Shown: positions 25,180-34,047 of the stretch, piece by piece
How the letters are laid out: each line of letters opens with the position of its first letter
Position numbering within the stretch: the first letter of the stretch is position 1
Assembly: GCA_964505555.1 (NCBI GenBank)
Contig: CAZDIO010000020.1
Coordinates: 1-64,000, forward strand
Direction of reading: 5' to 3'
Source: CAZDIO01 sp964505555
GTDB taxonomy: Bacteria > Bdellovibrionota_C > UBA2361 > SZUA-149 > CAZDIO01
DNA length: 64,000 nucleotides
Position numbers and translations under genes: made by a program
Notes under the pieces: model-generated
Database searches by the model: none
What the model saw: the letters and a program-made list of their open reading frames with translations, nothing else
What the model was told of the DNA's origin: nothing

Positions 25180-27949
25180 AGCCCCCCTGACCCCCACAGT
25201 TTAGACAATAATAGCACCCACCCTGTCTGACCATAAACGATGACCCACAACGGGTGCATGGCGGTGCATCCTCAAGGTTTTTAAAAGAAAGGAAAGATGT
25301 TTGCTCAGCAGCGCTCATTTGCTGGTCGATCGTGATTGTATCTGTTTCACTTTTTGCCCGGATGCCAAGCTCCCCTCGCTCATGTCCAGATAAGAACTTC
25401 AGTGAAAGCCAGCGAAAAATATAGTCGATCACAGACTGCGCAACAGGAATCTCCGAGTTTTGAGTGAAGCCTGCCGGCTCAAAACGAGTATAGGTGAACT
25501 TCTTAGCCAAAGTGACAAGTGGCACTCCATATTGGAGAGCAATTGATACCGATGTTGCAAAAGCATCCATCACTCCAGAAAGCGTGGAACCCTCCTTTGC
25601 CACCACTAAAAATATCTCCCCTGGCATCCCATCGTCATAGAGTCCAACAGTAAGATAACCTTCAAGACCTGAAACGTTAAATTTGTGAGTAACTGCTTTT
25701 CTCTCTGCTGGAAGGCGCCGTCTTTGCGGCAAAGTCTTTTCTGTAGATTGCTCACTACCGTTACTGGTGTTTAGAGGTTGAGTTCTTTTTGAGCCATCTC
25801 GATAGAGTGCGACGGCTTTTAATCCCAACTTCCAGGCGTCAATGTAAACCTCAAAGATCTCATCGACGGTGATTGTCTTTGGAAGATTCACCGTTTTTGA
25901 GATCGCTCCGGAGATAAATGGCTGCACGGCTGCCATCATCTGCAGATGACCAGAGTGGTGGATGAAACGTTCTCCTCTTAACGGTTTAAACGCACAGTCA
26001 AAGACCGGGAGGTGTTCCTTCTTAAGAAACGGAGCGCCCTCAATGGTATCGTTTTTCTCAATGTAGCCGGCAATCTCCTCGGTAACATCAGGGCCATACC
26101 CCAACGCCTCTAGTCCACGAGAGACGCTTCGATTGACAATCTTGAGCATCCCACCGCCGGAGAGTTTTTTGTATTTTACAAGAGCGAGATCGGGTTCAAT
26201 GCCGGTCGTATCGCAGTCCATCATGAATGAGATCGTTCCCGTCGGGGCGATGACAGTAACCTGAGAATTTCTAAAACCAGTAACCCCACCTAGCTGCTTC
26301 ACTTGTTGCCAGAGGTTGCTCATTTCGCTCACATAGTGTCCCGGGAGTGCCCGAAAGTCATGTTCATTTGCTGCCTGTTGATGCTTCTCGATAACAGCCA
26401 GCATCGGTTTTCGGTTCGTGCGAAATCCCTGGAAGGGGCCAAGTGAGGAAGCTAGGCGAGCACTTGTTTTGTATGCTTGAGCAGTCATTACGCTTGAAAC
26501 AAATGCTGCCCAAGCTCTTCCCGCAGTGGAGTCGTAAGCGAGTCCCTTTGACATCAACAATGCTCCGAGGTTTGCATAGCCTAAGCCGATCTGCCGAAAG
26601 TCATGTGCACAGCGCTCAATTTTTTTTGTAGGATAACGCGAGCGGCCGATTAGGATATCCTGTGCACATATGAGAAGATCCACCACATGAAGAAAATCCT
26701 CAAGTGCAAATTCGCCATCATCTTTTAAAAATTTGAGAAGGTTAATACTAGCAAGGTTACACGCTGAATTATCGAGGTGCATATACTCGCTGCACGGATT
26801 GCTTCCCCGAATCGGTCCCGAGCGGGAACAGGTATGCCACGCATTAATGGTCGTATCATACTGAATACCGGGATCGCCGCAGATATGTACACACTCAGCG
26901 GCTAACCTAAGCACTTCGCGCGCACAGAGTTTCTCGCAATTGTCCTGGTCGCTCACGCACTTTGTGTAAAAACTTTCATCGTTTACAACGGCGTTCATAA
27001 ACTCGTCGCTCACGCGGATGCTGAGATTCGCATTCTGAAGCGCAATCGAGTCGTAAGCACCGCCCGGAACATTAAATCCACCGCTATACCCGGCATCAAT
27101 AAGCGCCCAGGCCTTTTTCTCTTCCTCAGCTTTGCAGCGGATGAATTCGATAATATCTGGGTGAGTGATATCGAGCATCTGCATCTTTGCAGCACGCCGC
27201 GTTTTTCCCCCACTCTTGATGCTTCCTGCCCAGGCATCAAAACCTCGCATAAAGGAGAGTGGACCAGAGGCAGTGCCTCCACCACTTAAGGATTCACGGC
27301 TAGAGCGGATAGACGAGAGATTTGTCCCGCATCCAGAGCCCGATTTGAAGAGTGTGCCTTCAATCGTTTGAAGCTCGAGTAAACTGGGCATGCTGTCTTC
27401 AACAGAAAGGATAAAGCACGCGCTACACTGCGGATGCGCTTCAACACCGAGGTTGAACCAGACTGGCGAGTTAAATGATGCGTACTGATGAAGAAGAATG
27501 TGAGTGAGTTCGCTTCGAAAGGTCGCAGCATCATGTTCTGAAGCAAAGTAATGATCTGCTGCTCCCCAATTCGTAATTGTATCGACAACGCGGGAGATAA
27601 GCTCTTTTACACTCGATTCTCGGTCATTGGTTGATGCAGAGCTACGCAGATACTTTGAAGCAACGACCGTTGCTGCCATATCGCTCCAGAAAGAGGGCAC
27701 CTCAATTTCACGGCGGGAAAAGATTATCTCACCAGCGGAGCCTTTAATCTCGCAGTTTCTTCGCTCCCACGTAATTAGATCATAAGGAAGTGTTTCAGGA
27801 GTCGTAAAACGACGAGAAAAGAAGAGCGAGGAGTCTTGATGATTGAGATCTGCCGGAACAGCCGCATTTTCCTGTTTAGTAATGTAATTGCCTACATGGT
27901 TTTTTTTAACGCTCTCTTTGAAAGGGGTTATTTGCGTTCCATCTGACAT
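25172..27949 (-). CDS. nrdJ: B12-dependent (class II) ribonucleotide reductase
   Basis: It reduces ribonucleotides with adenosylcobalamin and needs no oxygen. In the 925 residues I see CSACFILSVEDS (N-terminal redox Cys), NLSSIRSSRESLSGGGTASG, KTRRAAKMQMLDITHPDIIE, the active-site region NPCSEY, and PTGTISFMMDCDTTGIEPD. A C-terminal Cys-rich zinc ribbon with CTRCGSS and CYYCLNCGGQGGCG follows, as in the long NrdJ form. The start at 27949 has no clear ribosome binding site. It lies just below the Rrf2 gene on the same strand, separated by a 40-bp palindrome, and is coupled to hemN. Confidence 0.92.
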   Translation of the reverse strand: MSDGTQITPFKESVKKNHVGNYITKQENAAVPADLNHQDSSLFFSRRFTTPETLPYDLITWERRNCEIKGSAGEIIFSRREIEVPSFWSDMAATVVASKYLRSSASTNDRESSVKELISRVVDTITNWGAADHYFASEHDAATFRSELTHILLHQYASFNSPVWFNLGVEAHPQCSACFILSVEDSMPSLLELQTIEGTLFKSGSGCGTNLSSIRSSRESLSGGGTASGPLSFMRGFDAWAGSIKSGGKTRRAAKMQMLDITHPDIIEFIRCKAEEEKKAWALIDAGYSGGFNVPGGAYDSIALQNANLSIRVSDEFMNAVVNDESFYTKCVSDQDNCEKLCAREVLRLAAECVHICGDPGIQYDTTINAWHTCSRSGPIRGSNPCSEYMHLDNSACNLASINLLKFLKDDGEFALEDFLHVVDLLICAQDILIGRSRYPTKKIERCAHDFRQIGLGYANLGALLMSKGLAYDSTAGRAWAAFVSSVMTAQAYKTSARLASSLGPFQGFRTNRKPMLAVIEKHQQAANEHDFRALPGHYVSEMSNLWQQVKQLGGVTGFRNSQVTVIAPTGTISFMMDCDTTGIEPDLALVKYKKLSGGGMLKIVNRSVSRGLEALGYGPDVTEEIAGYIEKNDTIEGAPFLKKEHLPVFDCAFKPLRGERFIHHSGHLQMMAAVQPFISGAISKTVNLPKTITVDEIFEVYIDAWKLGLKAVALYRDGSKRTQPLNTSNGSEQSTEKTLPQRRRLPAERKAVTHKFNVSGLEGYLTVGLYDDGMPGEIFLVVAKEGSTLSGVMDAFATSVSIALQYGVPLVTLAKKFTYTRFEPAGFTQNSEIPVAQSVIDYIFRWLSLKFLSGHERGELGIRAKSETDTITIDQQMSAAEQTSFLSFKNLEDAPPCTRCGSSFMVRQGGCYYCLNCGGQGGCG

Positions 27950-27975
27950 GTGCAGATCAAAGCACCAAGTTTGCG

Positions 27976-28015
27976 GCGCGTCAATAGGAGATATTAATAT
28001 CTTTTATTGGCGCGC
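27976..28015. promoter_or_regulatory. 40-bp palindrome between rrf2-type gene and nrdJ
   Basis: The symmetric sequence has a perfect 14-bp core (AGATATTAATATCT) and GC-rich ends (GCGCG/CGCGC), with a few mismatches between. It overlaps the stop of the Rrf2-type gene and ends 27 bp before nrdJ. It could be an operator, or a hairpin that attenuates read-through from the regulator gene. Confidence 0.5.
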
Positions 28016-28410
28016 TATTTCGAGGGAGCAATCCGCGCTTTTTTTAGGAAGCGATGAACTTGTTCACGATTTTTCTTCCACTCCCGATGAAGCGGGCAGG
28101 GATTTTTTTCCTCACATGACGTTTTTGAAAGGAGACATACTTCGCTGACAATCGGCTCATTAAGTGCCTCACAAACATCAAAGAAAGAGATAGCCTTTTT
28201 CTGGCGCTTTAAGCGGACACCACCGGTGAGGCCTCTTCTTGTCTCCACAAGTTCTTTTTGTGAAAGAATCTTCATGATTTTAGAAAGATATGGTGCTGGT
28301 ATCTCTGCTTCCTTTGAGAGCTGATCGACGCGTATAAATGCTCCATCATCTGGGCATTTTGCTAAACATATCAATGCGCGAAGGGCATATTTTGAAGAGG
28401 CGGTGAGCAT
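28015..28410 (-). CDS. Rrf2-family iron-sulfur regulator
   Basis: The 131-residue protein begins LTASSKYALRALICLA, the typical Rrf2 winged-helix start. It has a recognition helix region (EIPAPYLSKIMKIL), a wing (RRGLTGGVRL) and three cysteines, C92-x6-C99-x5-C105, in the position used for Fe-S clusters in IscR and NsrR. The spacing is close to IscR (x5, x5) and NsrR (x4, x5). Its place between nrdJ-hemN-nirK and the divergent NO-reductase-like cluster suggests an NsrR-like NO or oxygen sensor for both, which is an inference. Confidence 0.85.
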   Translation of the reverse strand: MLTASSKYALRALICLAKCPDDGAFIRVDQLSKEAEIPAPYLSKIMKILSQKELVETRRGLTGGVRLKRQKKAISFFDVCEALNEPIVSEVCLLSKTSCEEKNPCPLHREWKKNREQVHRFLKKARIAPSK

Positions 28411-28561
28411 CTATTAGTAAAACAGCAAGTTGATCTAACTTCCCTTTTCTGTAATAAAGGACTGGTATATCTTTTATAACATAGTTGATAAAAAAACACT
28501 ACTTTTCGTTAAGTAAGGGCCAAAAGGTCATACCACAAAGTGGTGGTTAGCATGAGAAGCA
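28411..28561. promoter_or_regulatory. Divergent promoter region
   Basis: The 151-bp gap between the Rrf2 gene and the respiratory cluster is AT-rich. ACCAC-AAA-GTGGT (28532-28544) is a small perfect palindrome just before the first plus-strand gene. I cannot fix -35/-10 boxes with confidence. Confidence 0.35.
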
Positions 28562-28741
28562 ATGATGATGAAAGATGGTAAGACTACAAGCAAAGACGAT
28601 GATGAACATATTCCGTGGCTTCAGAAGGTCTACGATCGGCCATTCCTCCTTCTTTTTTTGGGAATTGTCGTGATGTTTGGTTTCTATACGATCTGGGGAA
28701 TGTGGGAGGTGCTCAGTTTGCCACAAGCGACACTACCGTAA
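28562..28741 (+). CDS. Small single-TM subunit of the heme-copper complex
   Basis: A frame of 59 residues (three ATG options at 28562, 28565 and 28568) encodes a charged N-terminus, then PFLLLFLGIVVMFGFYTIWG and more of one transmembrane helix (about residues 28-50). It lies 12 bp before the CuA subunit gene. Small one-helix proteins at this place correspond to subunit IIa (CbaD-like) of ba3-type complexes. The assignment rests on size, topology and position. Confidence 0.65.
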   Translation: MMMKDGKTTSKDDDEHIPWLQKVYDRPFLLLFLGIVVMFGFYTIWGMWEVLSLPQATLP

Positions 28742-28753
28742 GGAGAAAGTATA

Positions 28754-29302
28754 ATGTCAGGGGAAGAGATGCATTCAGCGCTTGTTTCGCCGGTCGGAAC
28801 GTGGTGGAAACCGGCACATATCCAAGAGAAACGGTGGGTAACGATATCTTTTATTTGGTGCCTGATCTTATTTGGGATGATGCCTTTTTGGCATTTCAAA
28901 GGGGGTCAAAACCCAACGGGAATTCGCGCCAAGGTGACCCCGGAGGATTTTAGCACGCGAGTTGCGCGCTTTATTAATGACTTTAAAGTTGGTGAAGAGA
29001 ACGGTTATCCCGTCGTAGCCCCACCACCGGGGAGTGATATCTATCTGATCGGTCGGATGTGGTCGTGGAGTCCTGTGCTCAAACTAAAAAAAGGTGTTGA
29101 ATACACACTGCATCTCTCATCAGCTGACGTCAATCACGGATTTAGTTTATATCCGATAAACGTCAATATTCAGGTAGTTCCTGGTTATGATTACGCATTG
29201 AAGATTACACCGAATCAAGCCGGAGACTTTCGCGTCATCTGTAATGAATTTTGTGGAATCCTTCACCATAACATGGTGGGGAAAATTTTGGTCGAAGAAT
29301 AA
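28754..29302 (+). CDS. Heme-copper oxidoreductase subunit II with CuA
   Basis: The 182-residue protein has one N-terminal transmembrane helix (about residues 28-47) and a periplasmic cupredoxin domain. The full CuA ligand set is visible: H128 (VNHGFS), C163, E165 (backbone), C167, H171 and M174 in CNEFCGILHHNM. It would take electrons from a soluble donor and pass them to subunit I. Length and layout match subunit II of B-type (ba3-like) enzymes. It is followed 11 bp later by subunit I. Confidence 0.9.
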   Translation: MSGEEMHSALVSPVGTWWKPAHIQEKRWVTISFIWCLILFGMMPFWHFKGGQNPTGIRAKVTPEDFSTRVARFINDFKVGEENGYPVVAPPPGSDIYLIGRMWSWSPVLKLKKGVEYTLHLSSADVNHGFSLYPINVNIQVVPGYDYALKITPNQAGDFRVICNEFCGILHHNMVGKILVEE

Positions 29303-29313
29303 CGGAGAGTGCC

Positions 29314-31038
29314 ATGGCGACTGCCACAGTAAGTCAGCAGTTTCGAACCTGTTTTGTGACAGGGATAAAGATCGATAGAAATGCGGAGTTGTTAATTAAA
29401 TGTAATGCGGTGGTTGCCATTGTCTGTTTTCTCATCGGAGTTATCGCTGCTACTGGTCTCGTTCTTACACGGTGGCAGGCGATCCATCTTCTTCCGGCCG
29501 ATTTATTTTATCGCTTTCTTACGCTGCACGGTCTTAACATGCTCATTTTCTTCATTATCTTCTTTGAGATGGCAGTTCTTTATTTTGCAGGCCCCGTTAT
29601 TCTTAACTGCCGGTTACCAGCGCCAAAGCTCGGATGGTTAGCGTTTCTTTTGATGCTCGTTGGCGCGGTTCTTGTTGATGCGATGGTGATTATGGGAAAA
29701 GCCGACGTGCTTTTTACCTCTTATCCACCATTGAAGGCTGACCCAAACTACTATCTCGGAATAATTCTTTTTGCCGTCGGAGCACTGATTGTTACAATGC
29801 TCTTCCTTGCAGCTCTCACTGTCGCTAAGCGAGAAAAAACTTATACAGGCTCCATGCCTCTTGTCACTTTCGGTGCGCTTACTGCAAACATTATTGCAAT
29901 AATTACGCTCCTTCACGGCGCATTGATCTATATTCCGACCTGGCTCTGGTCGATGGATCTGATCGGTATGGACCCACAGATCTACCGCTTAATCTTTTGG
30001 GGTCTAGGCCATTCATCGCAGCAGATAAACGTCGCGGCGATGGTGGCGATCTGGTATTTTCTTGCAGCCGTTACCGTTGGCGGCGTCGTGCTTAACGAAA
30101 AGATTAGCCGCACCGCTTTTGTTCTCTATATTCTCTTTATTTCGATGGCCTCAGCGCACCATCTTCTTGTAGATCCCGGCATGGGGCCAGCCTGGAAGGT
30201 ATGGAATACAAGCTATGCGATGTATCTGGCGGTACTTGCTAGCATGATTCACGGGTTTACCGTACCGGCAGGAATTGAGTTGGGACAGCGCTTACGTGGC
30301 TTTACCAATGGTACCTTTGATTGGTTACGGAAAGCACCGTGGGGCGATCCCGGTTTCTCAGGGCTTGTACTCTCTGTGATTATTTTTGGTTTTCTTGGCG
30401 GGATCACCGGCGTGACCATCGGTACCGAGCAGATAAATATCGTTGCCCATAACACGATGCGTATCCCCGGTCATTTCCATGTCACGGTAGTCGGCGGAAC
30501 CGCACTGGCATTTATGGCGGTTACCTACTACCTCATCCCCTTGATCTTTCGAAAAAGAGTGGCGCTCTGGCCGCTTGTGAAGCTCCAACCGTATATCTTC
30601 GCTATCGGCATTACGGTGATGTCAATGGGGATGTCCTTTATGGGATCCTTTGGTGCGCCGCGCAGACACTATGACATCACAGCAGCCGGTGCTCCTTTCA
30701 CCGTCGATTTTCATCCGGCGGTCCTACTCCTAGAGGCAGTTCTTGGTATCGGCGGACTGACCGCGGTAGTGGGTGGTCTAATCTTTATATTTAGTGCGGT
30801 CCTCTCTGTCTTTTTTGGTAAGCCCTTTACCCCAGAAAGTGTTGCTGCTGGTGCGAGTGGTATTCCCCAGGGGATTCTCAAACTCCCTGCACAGGTTCAT
30901 AGTGGCTCGATGGTTTCAAGGATTCACAAAGAAGGAACTCCGGGAACAGTGATCCTTGTTGGAATATTTCTTGTTTGTTTCATTGTCTATTACTTTCTCA
31001 ATTGGAAGGTGCTCTCATTTCTATGGCGGATCGGCTAG
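29314..31038 (+). CDS. Heme-copper subunit I lacking the active-site Tyr (candidate NO reductase)
   Basis: The 574-residue, about 13-TM protein keeps the heme and CuB histidines: H72 (LHGLN), H233, H282-H283 (SAHHLLVDPG, close to the B-type HHQFADPG) and H387/H389 (PGHFH). In oxygen reductases of the B-type the CuB helix reads GHPxVY, giving the cross-linked His-Tyr. Here it reads G-H233-SSQ-Q237, so Gln stands where Tyr237 should be. NO reductases of this superfamily lack that Tyr, and some B-related classes (eNOR type, from memory) carry CuA. With nirK nearby, I infer NO reduction to N2O, though an unusual oxidase is not excluded. Confidence 0.8.
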   Translation: MATATVSQQFRTCFVTGIKIDRNAELLIKCNAVVAIVCFLIGVIAATGLVLTRWQAIHLLPADLFYRFLTLHGLNMLIFFIIFFEMAVLYFAGPVILNCRLPAPKLGWLAFLLMLVGAVLVDAMVIMGKADVLFTSYPPLKADPNYYLGIILFAVGALIVTMLFLAALTVAKREKTYTGSMPLVTFGALTANIIAIITLLHGALIYIPTWLWSMDLIGMDPQIYRLIFWGLGHSSQQINVAAMVAIWYFLAAVTVGGVVLNEKISRTAFVLYILFISMASAHHLLVDPGMGPAWKVWNTSYAMYLAVLASMIHGFTVPAGIELGQRLRGFTNGTFDWLRKAPWGDPGFSGLVLSVIIFGFLGGITGVTIGTEQINIVAHNTMRIPGHFHVTVVGGTALAFMAVTYYLIPLIFRKRVALWPLVKLQPYIFAIGITVMSMGMSFMGSFGAPRRHYDITAAGAPFTVDFHPAVLLLEAVLGIGGLTAVVGGLIFIFSAVLSVFFGKPFTPESVAAGASGIPQGILKLPAQVHSGSMVSRIHKEGTPGTVILVGIFLVCFIVYYFLNWKVLSFLWRIG

Positions 31039-31979
31039 GAATTGACGAACAGGTGATTGAGGAAAACATTGCTGCGACTAAAGAAGTTACACCCGCAATG
31101 CTTTTTGTGCTCTGGGTATTCATCACCCTTTCCTTGTGGAGTTTTGCTTTTTGGCATGCTCCGGAGCAAACTCCGGAGTGGTTACTCCGGGCACAGTCTG
31201 CCTGTTTTGGAACCGACCAGACTGGACTTCCCGATACGTATGGATGGTTTATTTTAATTCTTGCTCCACTCTCTTTTTTCTTTGCTTTAACAGTGGCATA
31301 TGGAAATGCGCTTGGAGATAGCCTCCGCTCATTTTTTCATTCCCGTATTCGACAGGTGCTCGCGTTTGCACTTACGATTTGTGTGCTCGGTGAGACACTC
31401 TGGGTCTCAAAAAGAATCAATCAAGGACTTGCCATTAAGAACGAAACGTATCTGTCCGAAGATCTCGGCGACCTTCCAGAAGCGTATCCGATGATACGAG
31501 AGCCTGCCTCGCCGTTTGTTTTAACAAATCAAAATGGAGAACATGTTTCTCTTGAATCGCTTCGTGGTAAGCCAGTGCTCTTAGCGTTTGCTTTTTCACA
31601 CTGTCAAACCGTTTGTCCCGCAGTAGTTCAGCAGACACTTGCTGCAAAAAACCATTTTCCACCGTATAAGCTTCAACTAGTGATTGTTACTTTAGACCCG
31701 TGGCGCGACATCCCGAGTGCTCTTCCCTCAATGGCAGCACGGTGGAACTTGGGAGAAGGCGAGCACATTCTTTCCGGAAGTGTAGACGAGGTATTGGCTG
31801 TGCTTCAAGCTTACCGGATGCCGATTCAGCGTGATTTGAAGACGGGCGATATTACGCATCCCTCGCCAAGCTATCTGATTGATTCAAGTGGAATGATCGT
31901 TTACCAGTTTAATAATCCCTCTGTGACTTGGCTTGTGCAAGCACTTGATCGTGTGATTAAGAACAAAGAGGGAACGTGA
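31023..31979 (+). CDS. Membrane-anchored SCO-family protein with N-terminal TM domain
   Basis: The start at 31023 overlaps the stop of subunit I. Residues 1-130 contain three transmembrane helices (about 26-45, 73-93 and 108-127). The rest is a SCO domain with C194-QTV-C198, TLDPWRDIPSALPSM and a THPSPSYLID His motif. SCO proteins load CuA, so this one is likely dedicated to the subunit II two genes upstream. The extra N-terminal membrane part is longer than in ordinary Sco proteins. The next gene overlaps by 4 bp. Confidence 0.85.
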   Translation: MADRLGIDEQVIEENIAATKEVTPAMLFVLWVFITLSLWSFAFWHAPEQTPEWLLRAQSACFGTDQTGLPDTYGWFILILAPLSFFFALTVAYGNALGDSLRSFFHSRIRQVLAFALTICVLGETLWVSKRINQGLAIKNETYLSEDLGDLPEAYPMIREPASPFVLTNQNGEHVSLESLRGKPVLLAFAFSHCQTVCPAVVQQTLAAKNHFPPYKLQLVIVTLDPWRDIPSALPSMAARWNLGEGEHILSGSVDEVLAVLQAYRMPIQRDLKTGDITHPSPSYLIDSSGMIVYQFNNPSVTWLVQALDRVIKNKEGT

Positions 31980-34024
31980 AAGGTAACTTTCGAACACCGT
32001 TACCACATGCTGCCTCTCTTTTTGGTCGGATCGTAAACCCGCTCCACCGATTTTTTGACTGGCTCTACCACTCGGAATACAACCCATTGTACCGAAGTGG
32101 CACACTTGCGGTTGGTTTTCTGGTGGTGCTGCTAGTGACAGGGTTGTATCTGCTTTTTTTCTACAGTGTCTCTGCTCCGTATGAATCAGTTACAGAACTT
32201 CAATCGCAAGCATACCTTGGACGCTGGGTGCGGGCGCTGCACCGTTATGCGACTGATGGCGTTATTATCGCCACTGTTTTTCATATTCTGCAGCTTCTTG
32301 TTCAGGGAAAAACATGGGGGCCACGAACCCTTGCCTGGTTAAGTGGAATTGTTCTATTGGGGATGATCCTTATCTCTGCATGGACCGGCTATGTGCTCGT
32401 CTGGGACACTCACGGCCAGTTACTCGCGATAGCTGGAGCTTCTCTTCTTAAACTCTTTCCCTTCCTCCATGATGTCGTCTCCGGTGCATTCAACGGCACA
32501 AATCCGGTTACGCCGTCATTCTTTTTTATGAACCTCTTCTTGCATGTCGCCCTACCGGTTGGTTTAATCTTTGGGCTCTGGGTTCACACGGCTAAGCTCT
32601 CGCGAAGCAGATGGTTTCCGCTCCGTCCGATCTTTTTTTGGTCAACTCTCGCGCTCATCGTGCTTGCCGTGTTTTGGCAAGCACCGCTCATGCTGAAGGC
32701 TGACCTCCTTGCACTTCCAGGAATAGTGTCCACTGATCTTTTTGTTGGCTTTTGGATACCGCTTGCTCTGCATTCGCCACCTCTTGCTTTCAGTCTCCTT
32801 GTTTTGATCCTGATCGTTCTTACCTCGATGCCGTGGGTTTGGCGACCAAGCGCGATGGCGATCCGTAAAACATCTGTGGTCGATCTCACGCGCTGCACCG
32901 GCTGCACGCAATGTGCGCGCGACTGCCCGTATGAAGCGATAATTATGGTTCCACGTGACGATGGAAAGCGCTTGATTGCCCAGGTGCAGCCAGAGTCGTG
33001 TGTGAGTTGTGGGATCTGCGCGGCATCGTGCGGGGACCTCTGTATCGGACCCCCAGAGCGAAGAGGTGTTGAGCAACTTGCTGAGGTCGAACGGTTTTGC
33101 GTAGAAAGGTTTTCACAAATGTCTGCTGATGATATCACGGTGATTGCCTGTAAACATAACGGGTATGTTCCAGATCGTTGGCAAAAGTTTGCTTTGGAAC
33201 AACCGGGCTTTCACCTCTATTACGCCGATTGTTGTGGAACCGTTCACACTGAGGTAATGGAGCGGCTCTTGCAATCCTGCGGTGGAATATTCTTTCATGC
33301 CTGTCCAGAAAGAAATTGTTTTAACCGAGACGGGCTCGATCTCCTCAGTCAGCGTATCTTCTACAAACGCGTTCCCTTTCTTGCTCGGGAAATCGACCGC
33401 CGCAGGTTGTTCGTCGACTCAAGTTCTGAGAAGGAACACAACGAGGCGTTACTGCAAGCAGTAAGGTTTCGAGATTCTCTTTTTAAGCTTGGTGATCCAG
33501 ATAAACAACTAGAGGTTAGAAGAAGAGGAGTTGGTCAACTCCTTCGCCGCATTATTGCAACTGCGGTCCTTCTTTTTGGAACTGCTGCGATAAATCAGTG
33601 GCCAGTCGGAGGCGTGAGCAACTACGCTCTGATTCGCTTCGGTGCGAAGTTGCCCGGCCAAACAAAAGAGGAGTGTCGACCCTTATCCGATGAGGACAAA
33701 AAAACACTCCCGCTCCACATGCAGCTTCCTGAGATCTGCAATAGGCGGCAGCTTCGCTATCGCATTCGAATCACTCTTGATGATAAAGAGCTTCTTGGAC
33801 ACACACTACAGCAGTCAAACTTGCGGGGAGATGGGATATTTTTTATAAATGAAGAGGTCGAAGTGTCTCCGGGAAACAATAGAGTGAGTGTCAGTGTTGA
33901 ACCGATAAACACTCCCGGAGGAAAGATATTGTCGTTTTCTGAGGAGATAAGATTAGAACCGCAAAAAATCTATCTGATCAGTTACGATCAAACCACTGGA
34001 GCGTTAGTGCTTGTAGATCGGTAG
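31976..34024 (+). CDS. Cytochrome b / 2x[4Fe-4S] ferredoxin / MvhD-like fusion
   Basis: This 682-residue protein joins several electron-transfer modules. Residues 1-290 resemble cytochrome b of bc1/b6f, with paired heme ligands H89/H103 and H190/H204 (both H-x13-H) and more helices after. Residues 303-357 are a two-cluster ferredoxin: C307, C310, C313, C317 and C342, C345, C348, C352. Residues about 390-470 carry cysteines in CKHNGY, CCGTVH and ACPERNC, like the MvhD subunit of Hdr-linked hydrogenases. A later transmembrane helix (about 505-530) and a beta-rich tail follow. I infer a quinol- or Fe-S-linked electron donor for the CuA enzyme. The GTG start overlaps the previous stop. Confidence 0.8.
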   Translation: MKGNFRTPLPHAASLFGRIVNPLHRFFDWLYHSEYNPLYRSGTLAVGFLVVLLVTGLYLLFFYSVSAPYESVTELQSQAYLGRWVRALHRYATDGVIIATVFHILQLLVQGKTWGPRTLAWLSGIVLLGMILISAWTGYVLVWDTHGQLLAIAGASLLKLFPFLHDVVSGAFNGTNPVTPSFFFMNLFLHVALPVGLIFGLWVHTAKLSRSRWFPLRPIFFWSTLALIVLAVFWQAPLMLKADLLALPGIVSTDLFVGFWIPLALHSPPLAFSLLVLILIVLTSMPWVWRPSAMAIRKTSVVDLTRCTGCTQCARDCPYEAIIMVPRDDGKRLIAQVQPESCVSCGICAASCGDLCIGPPERRGVEQLAEVERFCVERFSQMSADDITVIACKHNGYVPDRWQKFALEQPGFHLYYADCCGTVHTEVMERLLQSCGGIFFHACPERNCFNRDGLDLLSQRIFYKRVPFLAREIDRRRLFVDSSSEKEHNEALLQAVRFRDSLFKLGDPDKQLEVRRRGVGQLLRRIIATAVLLFGTAAINQWPVGGVSNYALIRFGAKLPGQTKEECRPLSDEDKKTLPLHMQLPEICNRRQLRYRIRITLDDKELLGHTLQQSNLRGDGIFFINEEVEVSPGNNRVSVSVEPINTPGGKILSFSEEIRLEPQKIYLISYDQTTGALVLVDR

Positions 34025-34047
34025 TGATATAAACGGAGAGGTGTTTT

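Noticed and set aside
29314..31038. Ordinary ba3-type oxygen reductase
   Set aside because: The His-Tyr motif required for oxygen reduction is replaced by H-SSQ-Q. It is kept as a possibility but not the main call.
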